Origin: Erysipelotrichaceae bacterium
GTDB taxonomy: Bacteria > Bacillota_I > Bacilli_A > Erysipelotrichales > Coprobacillaceae
Assembly: GCA_021201315.1 (NCBI GenBank)
Contig: JAJQFG010000044.1
Location: 1 to 41,052 of the forward strand
DNA length: 41,052 bases
Reading direction: 5' to 3'
Positions 33,640 to 41,001 of this stretch are shown here, piece by piece. Positions within the stretch are counted from its first letter, which is position 1. The number at the start of each line of letters is the position of its first letter. Made by a program: the position numbers and the translations under genes. The notes below the pieces were generated by a model, which was given only the letters and a program-made list of their open reading frames with translations, was not told where the DNA came from and ran no database searches.

Positions 33640-33668
33640 AGTATATAACACAATTTAACATACGTCAA
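33640..33668 (-). promoter_or_regulatory. Sigma-A promoter for oppA2
   Basis: -35 TTGACG (33663-33668), 17-bp spacer, -10 TATACT (33640-33645). The -10 region TGTGTTATATACTTGA is identical to the one at oppA1. Confidence 0.8.
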
Positions 33669-33805
33669 ACGATTTTAAACATTGTTACGGTATAAATTTT
33701 GTTATTTTTGCACATTTTTATACAAATAAAATGTATTGTATACACATAAATGAACTAATTTCATATTCAGCTAAAAGTTCATCTAACAAATCCTTGTTAT
33801 ATCTT

Positions 33806-33834
33806 TTGATAATTTCACATAATCAGTGTATAAT
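33806..33834 (+). promoter_or_regulatory. Sigma-A promoter for pepT and the M18 gene
   Basis: -35 TTGATA (33806-33811), 17-bp spacer, -10 TATAAT (33829-33834), leader of about 22 nt before ATG 33862. It is divergent from oppA2. Confidence 0.75.
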
Positions 33835-33861
33835 AAATCATTGTGAAAGCGAGGTTATAAA

Positions 33862-35085
33862 ATGAGTATAGAGAATCGATTTTTAAAGTATGTAAGTTAT
33901 GACACACAATCAGACTCTGCATCTTCTACCGTGCCATCAACTTTAAAACAACTTAATCTAGCTAGACTATTAGTTAAAGAATTACAATCTTATGGTATTA
34001 CAACTGCTAGGTTAGATGAAAATGGTATTGTTTATGCAACTTTACCTTCAAACAATAATCATCAAGGTGATGTTATTGGTTTTATTGCCCATATGGATAC
34101 TTCGCCTGATTGTAGTGGCAAAGATATTCATCCATCTATTGTTAGAGATTATCAAGGTGATGTGATTACATTGAATGCAGAAAAACAGATGTATTTGGAC
34201 CCTGAAGTTTTTCCTGATTTATTAAATGTTGTTCATCATGATTTGATACATACAGATGGTAATACTTTATTAGGTGCTGATGATAAAGCAGGTGTTACAA
34301 TTATTATGGAGCTTGCTCAATATGTCAGTGAACATCCAGAATTTAAGCATAATGATATTCAAATTGCTTTTACAACCGATGAAGAAATAGGTAGAGGCAC
34401 TGATTATTTCAATTTAGATTATTTTAATGCTGATTATGCTTATACTGTTGATGGTGGTACGATTGAAGAGATTGAATATGAGAATTTTAATGCTTATAGT
34501 GCTATAGTAGAAATAACAGGTAAAAGCATTCATCCTGGTAGTGCCAAAAATAAAATGATCAATTCTATTACTATTTCTCAGGAATTCGATCGCTTATTAC
34601 CAACATTTGCTCGTCCTGAATACACTGAAGGCTATGAAGGTTTTAATCACTTACTTCAAATTCAAGGAAACTGTGAAAAAACAGTTATGGAATATATTAT
34701 AAGAAATCATGATCTAGATTTAGTTCATAAACAATGTCAAGATTTCAAAGATATAGAAGCATTCTTAAATAAGAAATATGGTTATCCAATGGTTAAAGTA
34801 ACCATTGAAGAAACATATTTAAATATGAAAGAACATTTATTGGATCATATGTATATTATAGATAACTACAAAGAAGCTCAGAAAGCTTGTGGTATTGAAG
34901 GCTATTCTAATCCTATTAGAGGCGGAACAGATGGTGCTAATTTAACATATATGGGACTTCCTTGTCCTAATATTGGTACAGGTGGATATAATTATCATGG
35001 ACCATATGAATTTGTATCTATTACAATGATGAAAAAGCAAGTTGAAATTATTTTAAAATTATTAGAATTAAATGTGAAGGAGTGA
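33862..35085 (+). CDS. pepT: Peptidase T (tripeptide aminopeptidase)
   Basis: 407 aa, M20B zinc enzyme that removes the N-terminal residue from tripeptides in the cytosol. Metal-site motifs are IAHMDTSPD (H77), TLLGADDKAG (bridging D140), TTDEEIGRGT (E174/E175), YTVDGG (Asp ligand) and the C-terminal YNYHGPYEF (His). Length and the opening RFLKYVSYDTQSD match PepT well. ATG 33862 follows GAGG. It is the first gene of a two-gene operon with the M18 aminopeptidase 4 bases downstream, and is divergent from the opp operon, consistent with processing of imported peptides. Confidence 0.95.
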   Translation: MSIENRFLKYVSYDTQSDSASSTVPSTLKQLNLARLLVKELQSYGITTARLDENGIVYATLPSNNNHQGDVIGFIAHMDTSPDCSGKDIHPSIVRDYQGDVITLNAEKQMYLDPEVFPDLLNVVHHDLIHTDGNTLLGADDKAGVTIIMELAQYVSEHPEFKHNDIQIAFTTDEEIGRGTDYFNLDYFNADYAYTVDGGTIEEIEYENFNAYSAIVEITGKSIHPGSAKNKMINSITISQEFDRLLPTFARPEYTEGYEGFNHLLQIQGNCEKTVMEYIIRNHDLDLVHKQCQDFKDIEAFLNKKYGYPMVKVTIEETYLNMKEHLLDHMYIIDNYKEAQKACGIEGYSNPIRGGTDGANLTYMGLPCPNIGTGGYNYHGPYEFVSITMMKKQVEIILKLLELNVKE

Positions 35086-35089
35086 TGAC

Positions 35090-36452
35090 ATGTACGCTAA
35101 AAATGCATGGAATAAATATAATAATTATGATGATATTTTCTCATTTGGTAATGAATATAAAGAATTCATTACCAAAGGTAAAACAGAAAGAACTTTTATC
35201 AAAAAAACAATAGCATTAGCCAAAGAATATGGTTTTAAAGATATCAAAGAATTTGATATCTTTAAAGCCAGGTGATAAAGTTTATGTCAATAATAGAAAT
35301 AAAAATATGGTTTTATTTGTAGTAGGTAAAAATGATATTACAAAAGGATTAAGAGTATTAGGTGCTCATATTGATTCACCTAGAATCGATATTAAACAAA
35401 ATCCTCTTTATGAAAAAGATGGTTTTGTATTATTAGATACGCATTATTATGGTGGTATCAAAAAATATCAATGGGTAACCATTCCTTTATCAATGATTGG
35501 TGTAGTCATTAAAAAGGATGGAACAGTTATTGATATTAATATTGGTGAAAAAGACGATGATCCTGTATTTGGTGTCAGTGATTTATTACCTCATTTAGCT
35601 GCTGACCAATTAAAGAAAACAGCCAGTGAAGTGATTGCTGGTGAAAATCTTGATTTGACATTTGGTTCTATTCCTTTAAAAGATGAAGAAAAAGATTGTG
35701 TTAAAGCCAATATATTGAGATTACTTAAAGATCAATACGATATTGAAGAAGAAGATTTCTTATCTGCGGAAATTGAAGTTGTTCCTAGTGGTAAAGCTAG
35801 AGATTATGGCTTAGATAAATCTATGATATTAGGCTATGGACATGATGATAAATGCTGTGCATATACTTCTTTAAGAGCTATTTTAGATATGAATGATGTA
35901 GATTATACATCTTGTTGTTTATTAGTTGATAAGGAAGAAATTGGCAGCATGGGTGCCACTGGTGCTCAATCTGTTTTCTTCGAAAACAGTGTGGCTGAAG
36001 TATTGAATTTATGTAATCATACTTCCTATTTAGATTTAAAAAGAACTTTCACAAATAGTAAAGTCCTCTCTAGTGATGTCAGCAATGGTTTTGACCCATT
36101 ATATCCTGAAGTATGTGAAAGAAAGAACTCTGCATTTTTAGGTAATGGTATTGTTTTCAATAAGTATGTTGGTGCTAGAGGCAAGAGCAGTTCTAACGAT
36201 GCCAATGCTGAATATGTAGCTGAAATCAGAAAAATCATGGATGAAAGTGATATCTATTTCCAAACAGCTGAAGTCGGTAAAGTTGATCAAGGTGGCGGAG
36301 GTACTATTTCATGTTATATGGCAAACTATAATATGGATGTTATTGATGCTGGTATCCCAATATTAAATATGCATGCACCTTATGAAGTCTTATCAAAAGT
36401 AGACTTATACGAAGCATATCAAGCTTATAAAGTATTCTTACAAAAAGCATAA
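35090..36452 (+). pseudogene. M18-family aminopeptidase (aminopeptidase I), frameshifted near codon 57
   Basis: About 453 aa if one extra base is removed. The first 57 codons (MYAKNAWNKYNNYDDIFSFG...) are in one frame, which stops at 35275. The rest (LKPGDKVYVNNRNKNMVLFV onward) is in the +1 frame. Conserved M18 sequence continues across the junction if one base is dropped, e.g. KEFD|SLKPGDKVY. Zinc-site motifs AHIDSPR, GHDDK, DKEEIGSMGATG, SSDVSNGFDP and MHAPYEVLSKVD are intact downstream. The junction sits in an inverted repeat at 35231-35269 that the extra base makes perfect. AAGGAG precedes ATG 35090. As written, only a 61-aa peptide is made from this start; whether the rest is expressed is open. 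Confidence 0.85.
35231..35269 (+). repeat. Near-perfect 39-bp inverted repeat at the M18 frameshift
   Basis: Arms TTTAAAGATATCAAA (35234-35248) and TTTGATATCTTTAAA (35252-35266) are perfect and separated by GAA. Outside them a T-G pair and two G-C pairs extend the stem to 18 pairs. Confidence 0.9.
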
Positions 36453-36474
36453 GCGAAGCCCAAAAGGCTTCGCT
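36442..36474 (+). repeat. Direct repeat copy 1: M18 gene 3' end with terminator arm
   Basis: 33 bases covering the M18 stop codon and hairpin (AAAAAGCATAAGCGAAGCCC, then AAAAGGCTTCGCT). It recurs at 38381-38412 with one A fewer, and weaker similarity reaches about 13 bases further upstream. Confidence 0.8.
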
Positions 36475-36482
36475 TATTTTTT
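36450..36482 (+). terminator. Terminator after the M18 gene
   Basis: TAAGCGAAGCC-CAAAA-GGCTTCGCTTA, an 11-bp stem, followed by TTTTTT. The convergent gene's stop lies in its 3' arm. Confidence 0.9.
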
Positions 36483-38042
36483 ATATTCTTCAATTTTTAC
36501 ATGATGTTTCTTATATTCAGCATGTTCACTATTAGAATTATAACTTATACCAACTAATAATATTTCCTTGCAATCTTTGACTTTATCTACATAGTTTTTA
36601 TTAATTATTTGATCAATCGCTTCATGAGGTGTGCCATTCACTTTCAATTCTATAATAATGGCTGGTATATGTGATCTTTGAGGTACAAATATCATATCAC
36701 ATCTACCCTTGCCTGTTGCCTCTTCACGTTTAATTCTGTAATACTTTCTTGCATATATATAACAAACCGTTAACAAGCATGCTAAGCTATTCTCATCATT
36801 GTAATGAAATAAATCGATTTCCTTATCATGAGCTTCTTCAATCATATTAGCCAATAATTCTTCATTTTCTTCTTGTGTAGCCTTTAAGATAAGCTTGCTT
36901 TGTTTGACTATCTCATTGTACTCACCCATATCTTTTCTATTCAATATCTTTTCGAATTTAAGCATAAGCTCATGATTAGGAATATAAAGATATCCATCAC
37001 GATAGGTTAAAAAGCCAAAAATAACCATAGATGACAATATTTCATCTCTTATATCAAGATTATCGTCTTTTTCTAAATATTCCATTAATTCAATCTCAAC
37101 AGGAACACCAGCCACTAATTGTACAATATCGTCTCTAACATCATCCACATTATCTTCAATACAATCAGCTATTTCACTCATAGGACCTGTAGAAGTCCAA
37201 TAATTTCCACAATAGCAACGATCAAAAGCACTCGAAACACTACGAGGATTAAAAAGCTTTTTTCCAGTACTTGTATAATAACCATCATACCAATATTCTA
37301 AATCTTCATATTTTAATTGAGGGTATTGTATACATAAAGATTTGACTTCATCTTCTGTAAATCCAAAAAATTCATCATATCTTCTATCATTTATAAAATT
37401 AAATTCCGAAAAATTATTTAAAGCTGATCCTGATGAATACTTAACGATAGGCAATATTCCAGTCATATAAGCCAAACGAACTGAAAGCTTATCTTTAATA
37501 AGATTTTTTAGAAATTCCATATAACTGATACAATCTTGTTCACTCATAAATGACTTATAAAAAATACTATCGCATTCATCTAAAATAAGCACAAAAGAAT
37601 CCTTTGTTTGTCTAAAAGCTGCACTGATCGGTGCTTCTAAAGATACATCTATATGATATTCCGACTCTAAATCTGATTTAATATTTTGTTTAATATTTGT
37701 GATATATTCATCATATGAAGAACATCTGTCATTCATATCACTAAAATCAATATATAAAACATTATATTTATTAAGATGCTTTAAATAATCATCTGTTTGA
37801 GATATTTTAAGCTTATCAAAAATATTCTTTGTATCATATCCTTTTGTATAATAGGCTGCTAACATATTAGCATTATATGTTTTACCAAAACGACGAGGTC
37901 GAGTTACACATATATAGCTAAAATCACTTTTGTCTATATAACGAGATACAATATCTATCATCATCGTTTTATCAACATAAATATTATTATTGACGTGTCT
38001 TTCAAATCTATAAACAGGATCTTCAATATTCAAATAGTTCAA
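36474..38042 (-). CDS. AAA-ATPase-like / PD-(D/E)XK nuclease-superfamily protein (copy 2)
   Basis: About 522 aa, same architecture as the protein at 24259-25896 but very divergent. It has IYVDKTMMID, VTRPRRFGKTYNANML (Walker A-type), LILDECDSIFY (Walker B-type) and a C-terminal PD-(D/E)XK core GRCDMIF ... AIIIELKVNGT. There is no ATG near the start. GTG at 38051 is only about 3 bases from the predicted transcription start and overlaps the GAGG. TTG at 38042 lies 6 bases after GAGGTG, so it was chosen; the N-terminal boundary is uncertain. The gene lies between two direct repeats of the M18 terminator sequence, suggesting insertion. Confidence 0.78.
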   Translation of the reverse strand: MNYLNIEDPVYRFERHVNNNIYVDKTMMIDIVSRYIDKSDFSYICVTRPRRFGKTYNANMLAAYYTKGYDTKNIFDKLKISQTDDYLKHLNKYNVLYIDFSDMNDRCSSYDEYITNIKQNIKSDLESEYHIDVSLEAPISAAFRQTKDSFVLILDECDSIFYKSFMSEQDCISYMEFLKNLIKDKLSVRLAYMTGILPIVKYSSGSALNNFSEFNFINDRRYDEFFGFTEDEVKSLCIQYPQLKYEDLEYWYDGYYTSTGKKLFNPRSVSSAFDRCYCGNYWTSTGPMSEIADCIEDNVDDVRDDIVQLVAGVPVEIELMEYLEKDDNLDIRDEILSSMVIFGFLTYRDGYLYIPNHELMLKFEKILNRKDMGEYNEIVKQSKLILKATQEENEELLANMIEEAHDKEIDLFHYNDENSLACLLTVCYIYARKYYRIKREEATGKGRCDMIFVPQRSHIPAIIIELKVNGTPHEAIDQIINKNYVDKVKDCKEILLVGISYNSNSEHAEYKKHHVKIEEYKK

Positions 38043-38060
38043 ACTGCTCACCTCGCCATC

Positions 38061-38089
38061 ATTATATAATTAATGAAAATCAAAGTAAA
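38061..38089 (-). promoter_or_regulatory. Promoter for the copy 2 AAA-ATPase-like gene
   Basis: -35 TTTACT (38084-38089), 17-bp spacer, -10 TATAAT (38061-38066). It implies a very short leader. It is back to back with the small RNA promoter 20 bp away. Confidence 0.6.
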
Positions 38090-38109
38090 TCACTAATTGC
38101 AATTTATTA

Positions 38110-38139
38110 TTGACTATTTGTATTAAAAATGTATATAAT
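38110..38139 (+). promoter_or_regulatory. Sigma-A promoter of the candidate small RNA
   Basis: -35 TTGACT (38110-38115), 18-bp spacer, -10 TATAAT (38134-38139), followed only about 60 bp later by a terminator and no real gene. Confidence 0.6.
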
Positions 38140-38145
38140 AGCTTG

Positions 38146-38201
38146 AAGGACAAAAACAAAAGTTTTATGTGCGGCAACGCCTGCGTTGCTTCGCTTTTTT
38201 T
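38146..38201 (+). ncRNA. Candidate small RNA of about 56 nt with its own promoter and terminator
   Basis: Predicted start near 38146 from the promoter at 38110-38139. The end is set by a hairpin at 38171-38201: GCAACGC-CT-GCGTTGC, extended by GCG/CGC across a TT bulge, followed by seven T residues. A smaller AAAAC/GTTTT hairpin precedes it. A 13-codon frame (MCGNACVASLFLI, 38167-38208) starts inside, but its stop lies beyond the T tract, so a translated product is unlikely. The rest of the non-coding gap 38052-38413 is AT-rich without visible genes. Function unknown; a repeated element or IS remnant is possible. Confidence 0.5.
38171..38201 (+). terminator. Terminator of the candidate small RNA
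   Basis: GCAACGC-CT-GCGTTGC (38174-38189), with outer GCG/CGC pairs, then seven T residues. It is unusually GC-rich for its surroundings. Confidence 0.75.
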
Positions 38202-38380
38202 AATTTAAGAATAATTCTAATACATTGAGCTAATATTTTATCATTTTTATTCACTTCTTAACATTTTTAATTATTTTTGATAATACCTTTAATCAAAAAC
38301 ATAAGTTCTTTATTGTGTTCAGTCGATTTGTTGCTTTTTGAATTCAAAAAGAATATTCATAAATATTAAAATATTTTCAG

Positions 38381-38412
38381 AAAAAGCATAAGCGAAGCCC
38401 AAAGGCTTCGCT
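38381..38412 (-). repeat. Direct repeat copy 2, acting as terminator of the lipoprotein gene
   Basis: 32 of 33 bases of the M18 3'-end repeat (36442-36474), lacking one A in the loop. On the minus strand the hairpin AGCGAAGCC-TTTG-GGCTTCGCT is followed by TATGCTTTTT, directly after the lipoprotein stop. It therefore probably terminates that gene. Confidence 0.8.
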
Positions 38413-38413
38413 A

Positions 38414-38902
38414 TTATAATGCTTCATACTTTATAACCATATTCGTTGTTAATTGTACAAGATAAATACCACCATCTTCATCTTGGAATGTTATATAATC
38501 ACCTGTATCATATCCACTTAAATCATTAGTCATTTCTAAAGTTACATCTTTATCTAAAAAAACTTTTGCAAAATTAGTTGCTAATAATTTGGCTTCTCCT
38601 TCACTTATAGGAATATCCATTAATTCATCATCAACGAAGCCATATTCTTTAGAAACATATTGAACAAGTTTATCATCTTCATAAGTAAAATCCAGACGTA
38701 GTGTAGGGTTATCATTATTATTTTTTACTGAAATCGTATTATCATTATTTGTATTTATATTAGCTTCACTTAATTCTTCATATACTCTTATTGGCATAGT
38801 TTCTTTAATATCATTCATTAATGTTTGTTCTGTATTATTGGCTTGATTAGTACATCCACATAGACCTATAACAAGTAATGCCATTATTATTTTTTTCATC
38901 AT
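38414..38902 (-). CDS. Small lipoprotein of unknown function
   Basis: 162 aa. MMKKIIMALLVIGLCGCTNQ is a lipoprotein signal with lipobox LCGC, so the cysteine should be lipidated and the protein anchored outside the membrane. A linker rich in N, T and E (about 20-60) is followed by a domain of roughly 95 residues (LRLDFTYEDDKLVQYVSKEYGF ... YITFQDEDGGIYLVQLTTNMVIKYEAL), faintly reminiscent of PepSY-like modules. I do not assign it. GGAGG precedes ATG 38902. Confidence 0.8.
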   Translation of the reverse strand: MMKKIIMALLVIGLCGCTNQANNTEQTLMNDIKETMPIRVYEELSEANINTNNDNTISVKNNNDNPTLRLDFTYEDDKLVQYVSKEYGFVDDELMDIPISEGEAKLLATNFAKVFLDKDVTLEMTNDLSGYDTGDYITFQDEDGGIYLVQLTTNMVIKYEAL

Positions 38903-38965
38903 GATTTTCCTCCAACTTTATCTTAACAAATTGATATGGAAAAAATATGAAACTCATATAAATTA

Positions 38966-38994
38966 TATATAAAAAGTCACCGATGGTGACTTTT
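38966..38994 (-). terminator. Terminator after the nitroreductase gene
   Basis: AAAAGTCACC-ATC-GGTGACTTTT on the minus strand (38972-38994 region), followed by TATATA after the T arm. Confidence 0.85.
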
Positions 38995-39727
38995 ATTTTA
39001 ACCAAGATTCGATAATAGCACGAGCTGAACGATTCATTTCATATCTAAATTCAGCAAAGAACTTACGTTTAGCGAATGATTCAATATATTGAGCTAATTG
39101 TTCATCATTTTTATTGGCTTGTTTTTTAAACATATTCTTAGTTTCTTCAATTGTTTTTTGATGATAGGCATTCACACTAACCATATCTTCTAGATCAAAA
39201 CGTTTAGGTTTTGTTCTGTTTTTTTGTTGTTCAGTTGGTTTACCATAAACAACCATACCAATAGGTACTGCATATTTTGGTAAATTGAGTAACTCCTGTG
39301 TTTTTTCAAAGTTTTCCAAAATATCACCAATATAACAAGATCCTATGCCTAGAGACTGTGCAGCTACCACACTATTTTGAGCAGCTACCATACAATCTTC
39401 AATAGCTAATATAAGATCAGATTCTTCTAATTTACCTACTGGTAAATCATAATACTTAAACATATCATACCATTTTTGATAATCAGCTAGAAAAACCAAT
39501 ACCATTGATGCTTTAGAAATAAATGGCTGATGATCACATAGAATCGCTAATTGATCTTTAACATCCTGATCTTGTACATCAATAATATGATACAAACCCA
39601 TATTACCTGCACTTGGTGCCTGCAATGCTGATTCTAAGATAAGTTTCTTTTCTTCCTCTGTTATTGGTTCTCCACTATATGCACGAACTGATTTACGATC
39701 GAATAATTCTTGTATTGTTTGATTCAT
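38993..39727 (-). CDS. NfsA-type NADPH-dependent FMN nitroreductase-family protein
   Basis: 244 aa flavoprotein. The opening IQELFDRKSVRAYSGEPITEEEKKLILESALQAPSAGNMGLYHII contains the FMN-binding RxSVRxY and APSAGN motifs of the NfsA branch. SLGIGSCYIGDI and the GMVVYGKPTEQQKNRTKPKRF segment (NADPH-binding type) follow. Members reduce nitro compounds, quinones or flavins in the cytosol; the physiological substrate is not evident. The gene starts 9 bases after the Xaa-Pro peptidase stop, so the two form an operon. The ribosome site ahead of ATG 39727 is weak (AGGAGA). Confidence 0.9.
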   Translation of the reverse strand: MNQTIQELFDRKSVRAYSGEPITEEEKKLILESALQAPSAGNMGLYHIIDVQDQDVKDQLAILCDHQPFISKASMVLVFLADYQKWYDMFKYYDLPVGKLEESDLILAIEDCMVAAQNSVVAAQSLGIGSCYIGDILENFEKTQELLNLPKYAVPIGMVVYGKPTEQQKNRTKPKRFDLEDMVSVNAYHQKTIEETKNMFKKQANKNDEQLAQYIESFAKRKFFAEFRYEMNRSARAIIESWLK

Positions 39728-39736
39728 GGTATTCTC

Positions 39737-40963
39737 CTATTTGATAAAATATATTTGATCACGATTTGGATATAAGAAATTAACACCATCTTTTGTATAA
39801 GATACAGTTTCTTCACTAAAGATTTGATATTTAATACCATCATGAATATATTTGATATTGAGCTCTAAGGCATATACTGTATTTAATGACACTTTGATAT
39901 CACCTTTGATAGGAATAGGATTTTGATCATTCCACAATCCAATTGTAGGACCAGGACCATGACCATACATATTACATGGATGAGAGTATAGACAAGCATC
40001 AATGTTTTCTTCCTTTGCTTGATTTAATGAATCCATCAACACTTCATTACCAGTTTTACCTTCTACCATATGACTTCTAACAATATCCTGAAAACGATTA
40101 TTTACTTTAAACCCTTCTAACATCCATTCAGGAATACTATCTTCATCATCTTTAGCTACATAGGCTAATCTTTGCGTATCACTACACATATTCAAATATT
40201 TAATACCAAAATCACAATGAAGCAAATCACCCTTTTCAATAACACCTTCATAAATAACCCCATCATGACCTTCTCTTTGTAAATCTAATGTTGGTGAAAA
40301 CCAATATTCAAGACCCATTTGTGTTACTTTATCCATCATATAATACTCAAGTTCTTGACATGTTGTTTTACCTGGAGTAATTGTCTCTTTACTAAACATT
40401 GATTCCATCACTGAAAAAGCTAAATTCATCAATTCTGGATATAATGATAATTCTGTAGAGGTTCTTATTTCCATTGTTTTAATGGCTAACAAAGGATCTG
40501 CCATAAATCTATCAGTATATTTTTGTGGTAATTGTTCTATGAATGTTTGATAGAGTCCATAGCTTAACCCATCAGCAAAAGTATAATCTTTAGAAATATT
40601 GATACATATTTGTTTTGGATCATATTCTTCTAGTAAACGTGTTAATGCTACCATTTGATCTTCCTTAGGAAAGTTCCAATATTGTGGATAGAATTGATTC
40701 AATGATTCATCAGGCATACTTAAGGAAAATCTTTTAATTCCATTATTGTCCTTTATAAATACTAACATAGTAATTCGTCTAGCTGTTAAATAACTTGCTG
40801 GAGTTAATGCATCAAAGACAAGATCTTCATGATATTCCTTGCTTGCTATAATCCAGCAATCAGCCTTGCTTTCTTTCATGACAGCAGGAACTATAGTATC
40901 TAATCTTTCTTTTAGACATATGTCTTTGATTTTGTATTGTTCTTGAATAGATTTTATTAACAT
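39737..40963 (-). CDS. M24-family Xaa-Pro aminopeptidase-like metallopeptidase
   Basis: 408 aa. An N-terminal creatinase-like domain (about 1-165) precedes an M24 pita-bread domain. Candidate metal ligands are in LLHCDFGIKYLNMCSDTQR (two aspartates), YGHGPGPTIG (histidine), LELNIKY (glutamate) and IFSEETVSYT (glutamate). Members remove the N-terminal residue before proline, or are related creatinase-like hydrolases. The GHGPG loop is slightly unusual; the usual pattern is GHGIG. ATG 40963 follows GGGAGG; the longer frame to 40993 runs into an upstream hairpin and was rejected. It belongs to the peptide-degrading set of this region. Confidence 0.85.
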   Translation of the reverse strand: MLIKSIQEQYKIKDICLKERLDTIVPAVMKESKADCWIIASKEYHEDLVFDALTPASYLTARRITMLVFIKDNNGIKRFSLSMPDESLNQFYPQYWNFPKEDQMVALTRLLEEYDPKQICINISKDYTFADGLSYGLYQTFIEQLPQKYTDRFMADPLLAIKTMEIRTSTELSLYPELMNLAFSVMESMFSKETITPGKTTCQELEYYMMDKVTQMGLEYWFSPTLDLQREGHDGVIYEGVIEKGDLLHCDFGIKYLNMCSDTQRLAYVAKDDEDSIPEWMLEGFKVNNRFQDIVRSHMVEGKTGNEVLMDSLNQAKEENIDACLYSHPCNMYGHGPGPTIGLWNDQNPIPIKGDIKVSLNTVYALELNIKYIHDGIKYQIFSEETVSYTKDGVNFLYPNRDQIYFIK

Positions 40964-40983
40964 ATAAACCTCCCGTAATATAA

Positions 40984-41001
40984 AAGGAGACATCTGTCTC
41001 C
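40984..41001 (-). terminator. Hairpin upstream of the Xaa-Pro peptidase gene
   Basis: On the minus strand AGGAGACA-GA-TGTCTCCT, followed by TTTATATT. It may end an upstream gene lying beyond the window or act as a leader attenuator. A TTGACA box at 41019-41024 has no matching -10. Confidence 0.5.

Noticed and set aside
38167-38208. A 13-residue peptide gene (MCGNACVASLFLI)
   Set aside because: The Shine-Dalgarno-like AAGGA is too far upstream, the coding part forms the terminator hairpin, and the stop is beyond the T tract.
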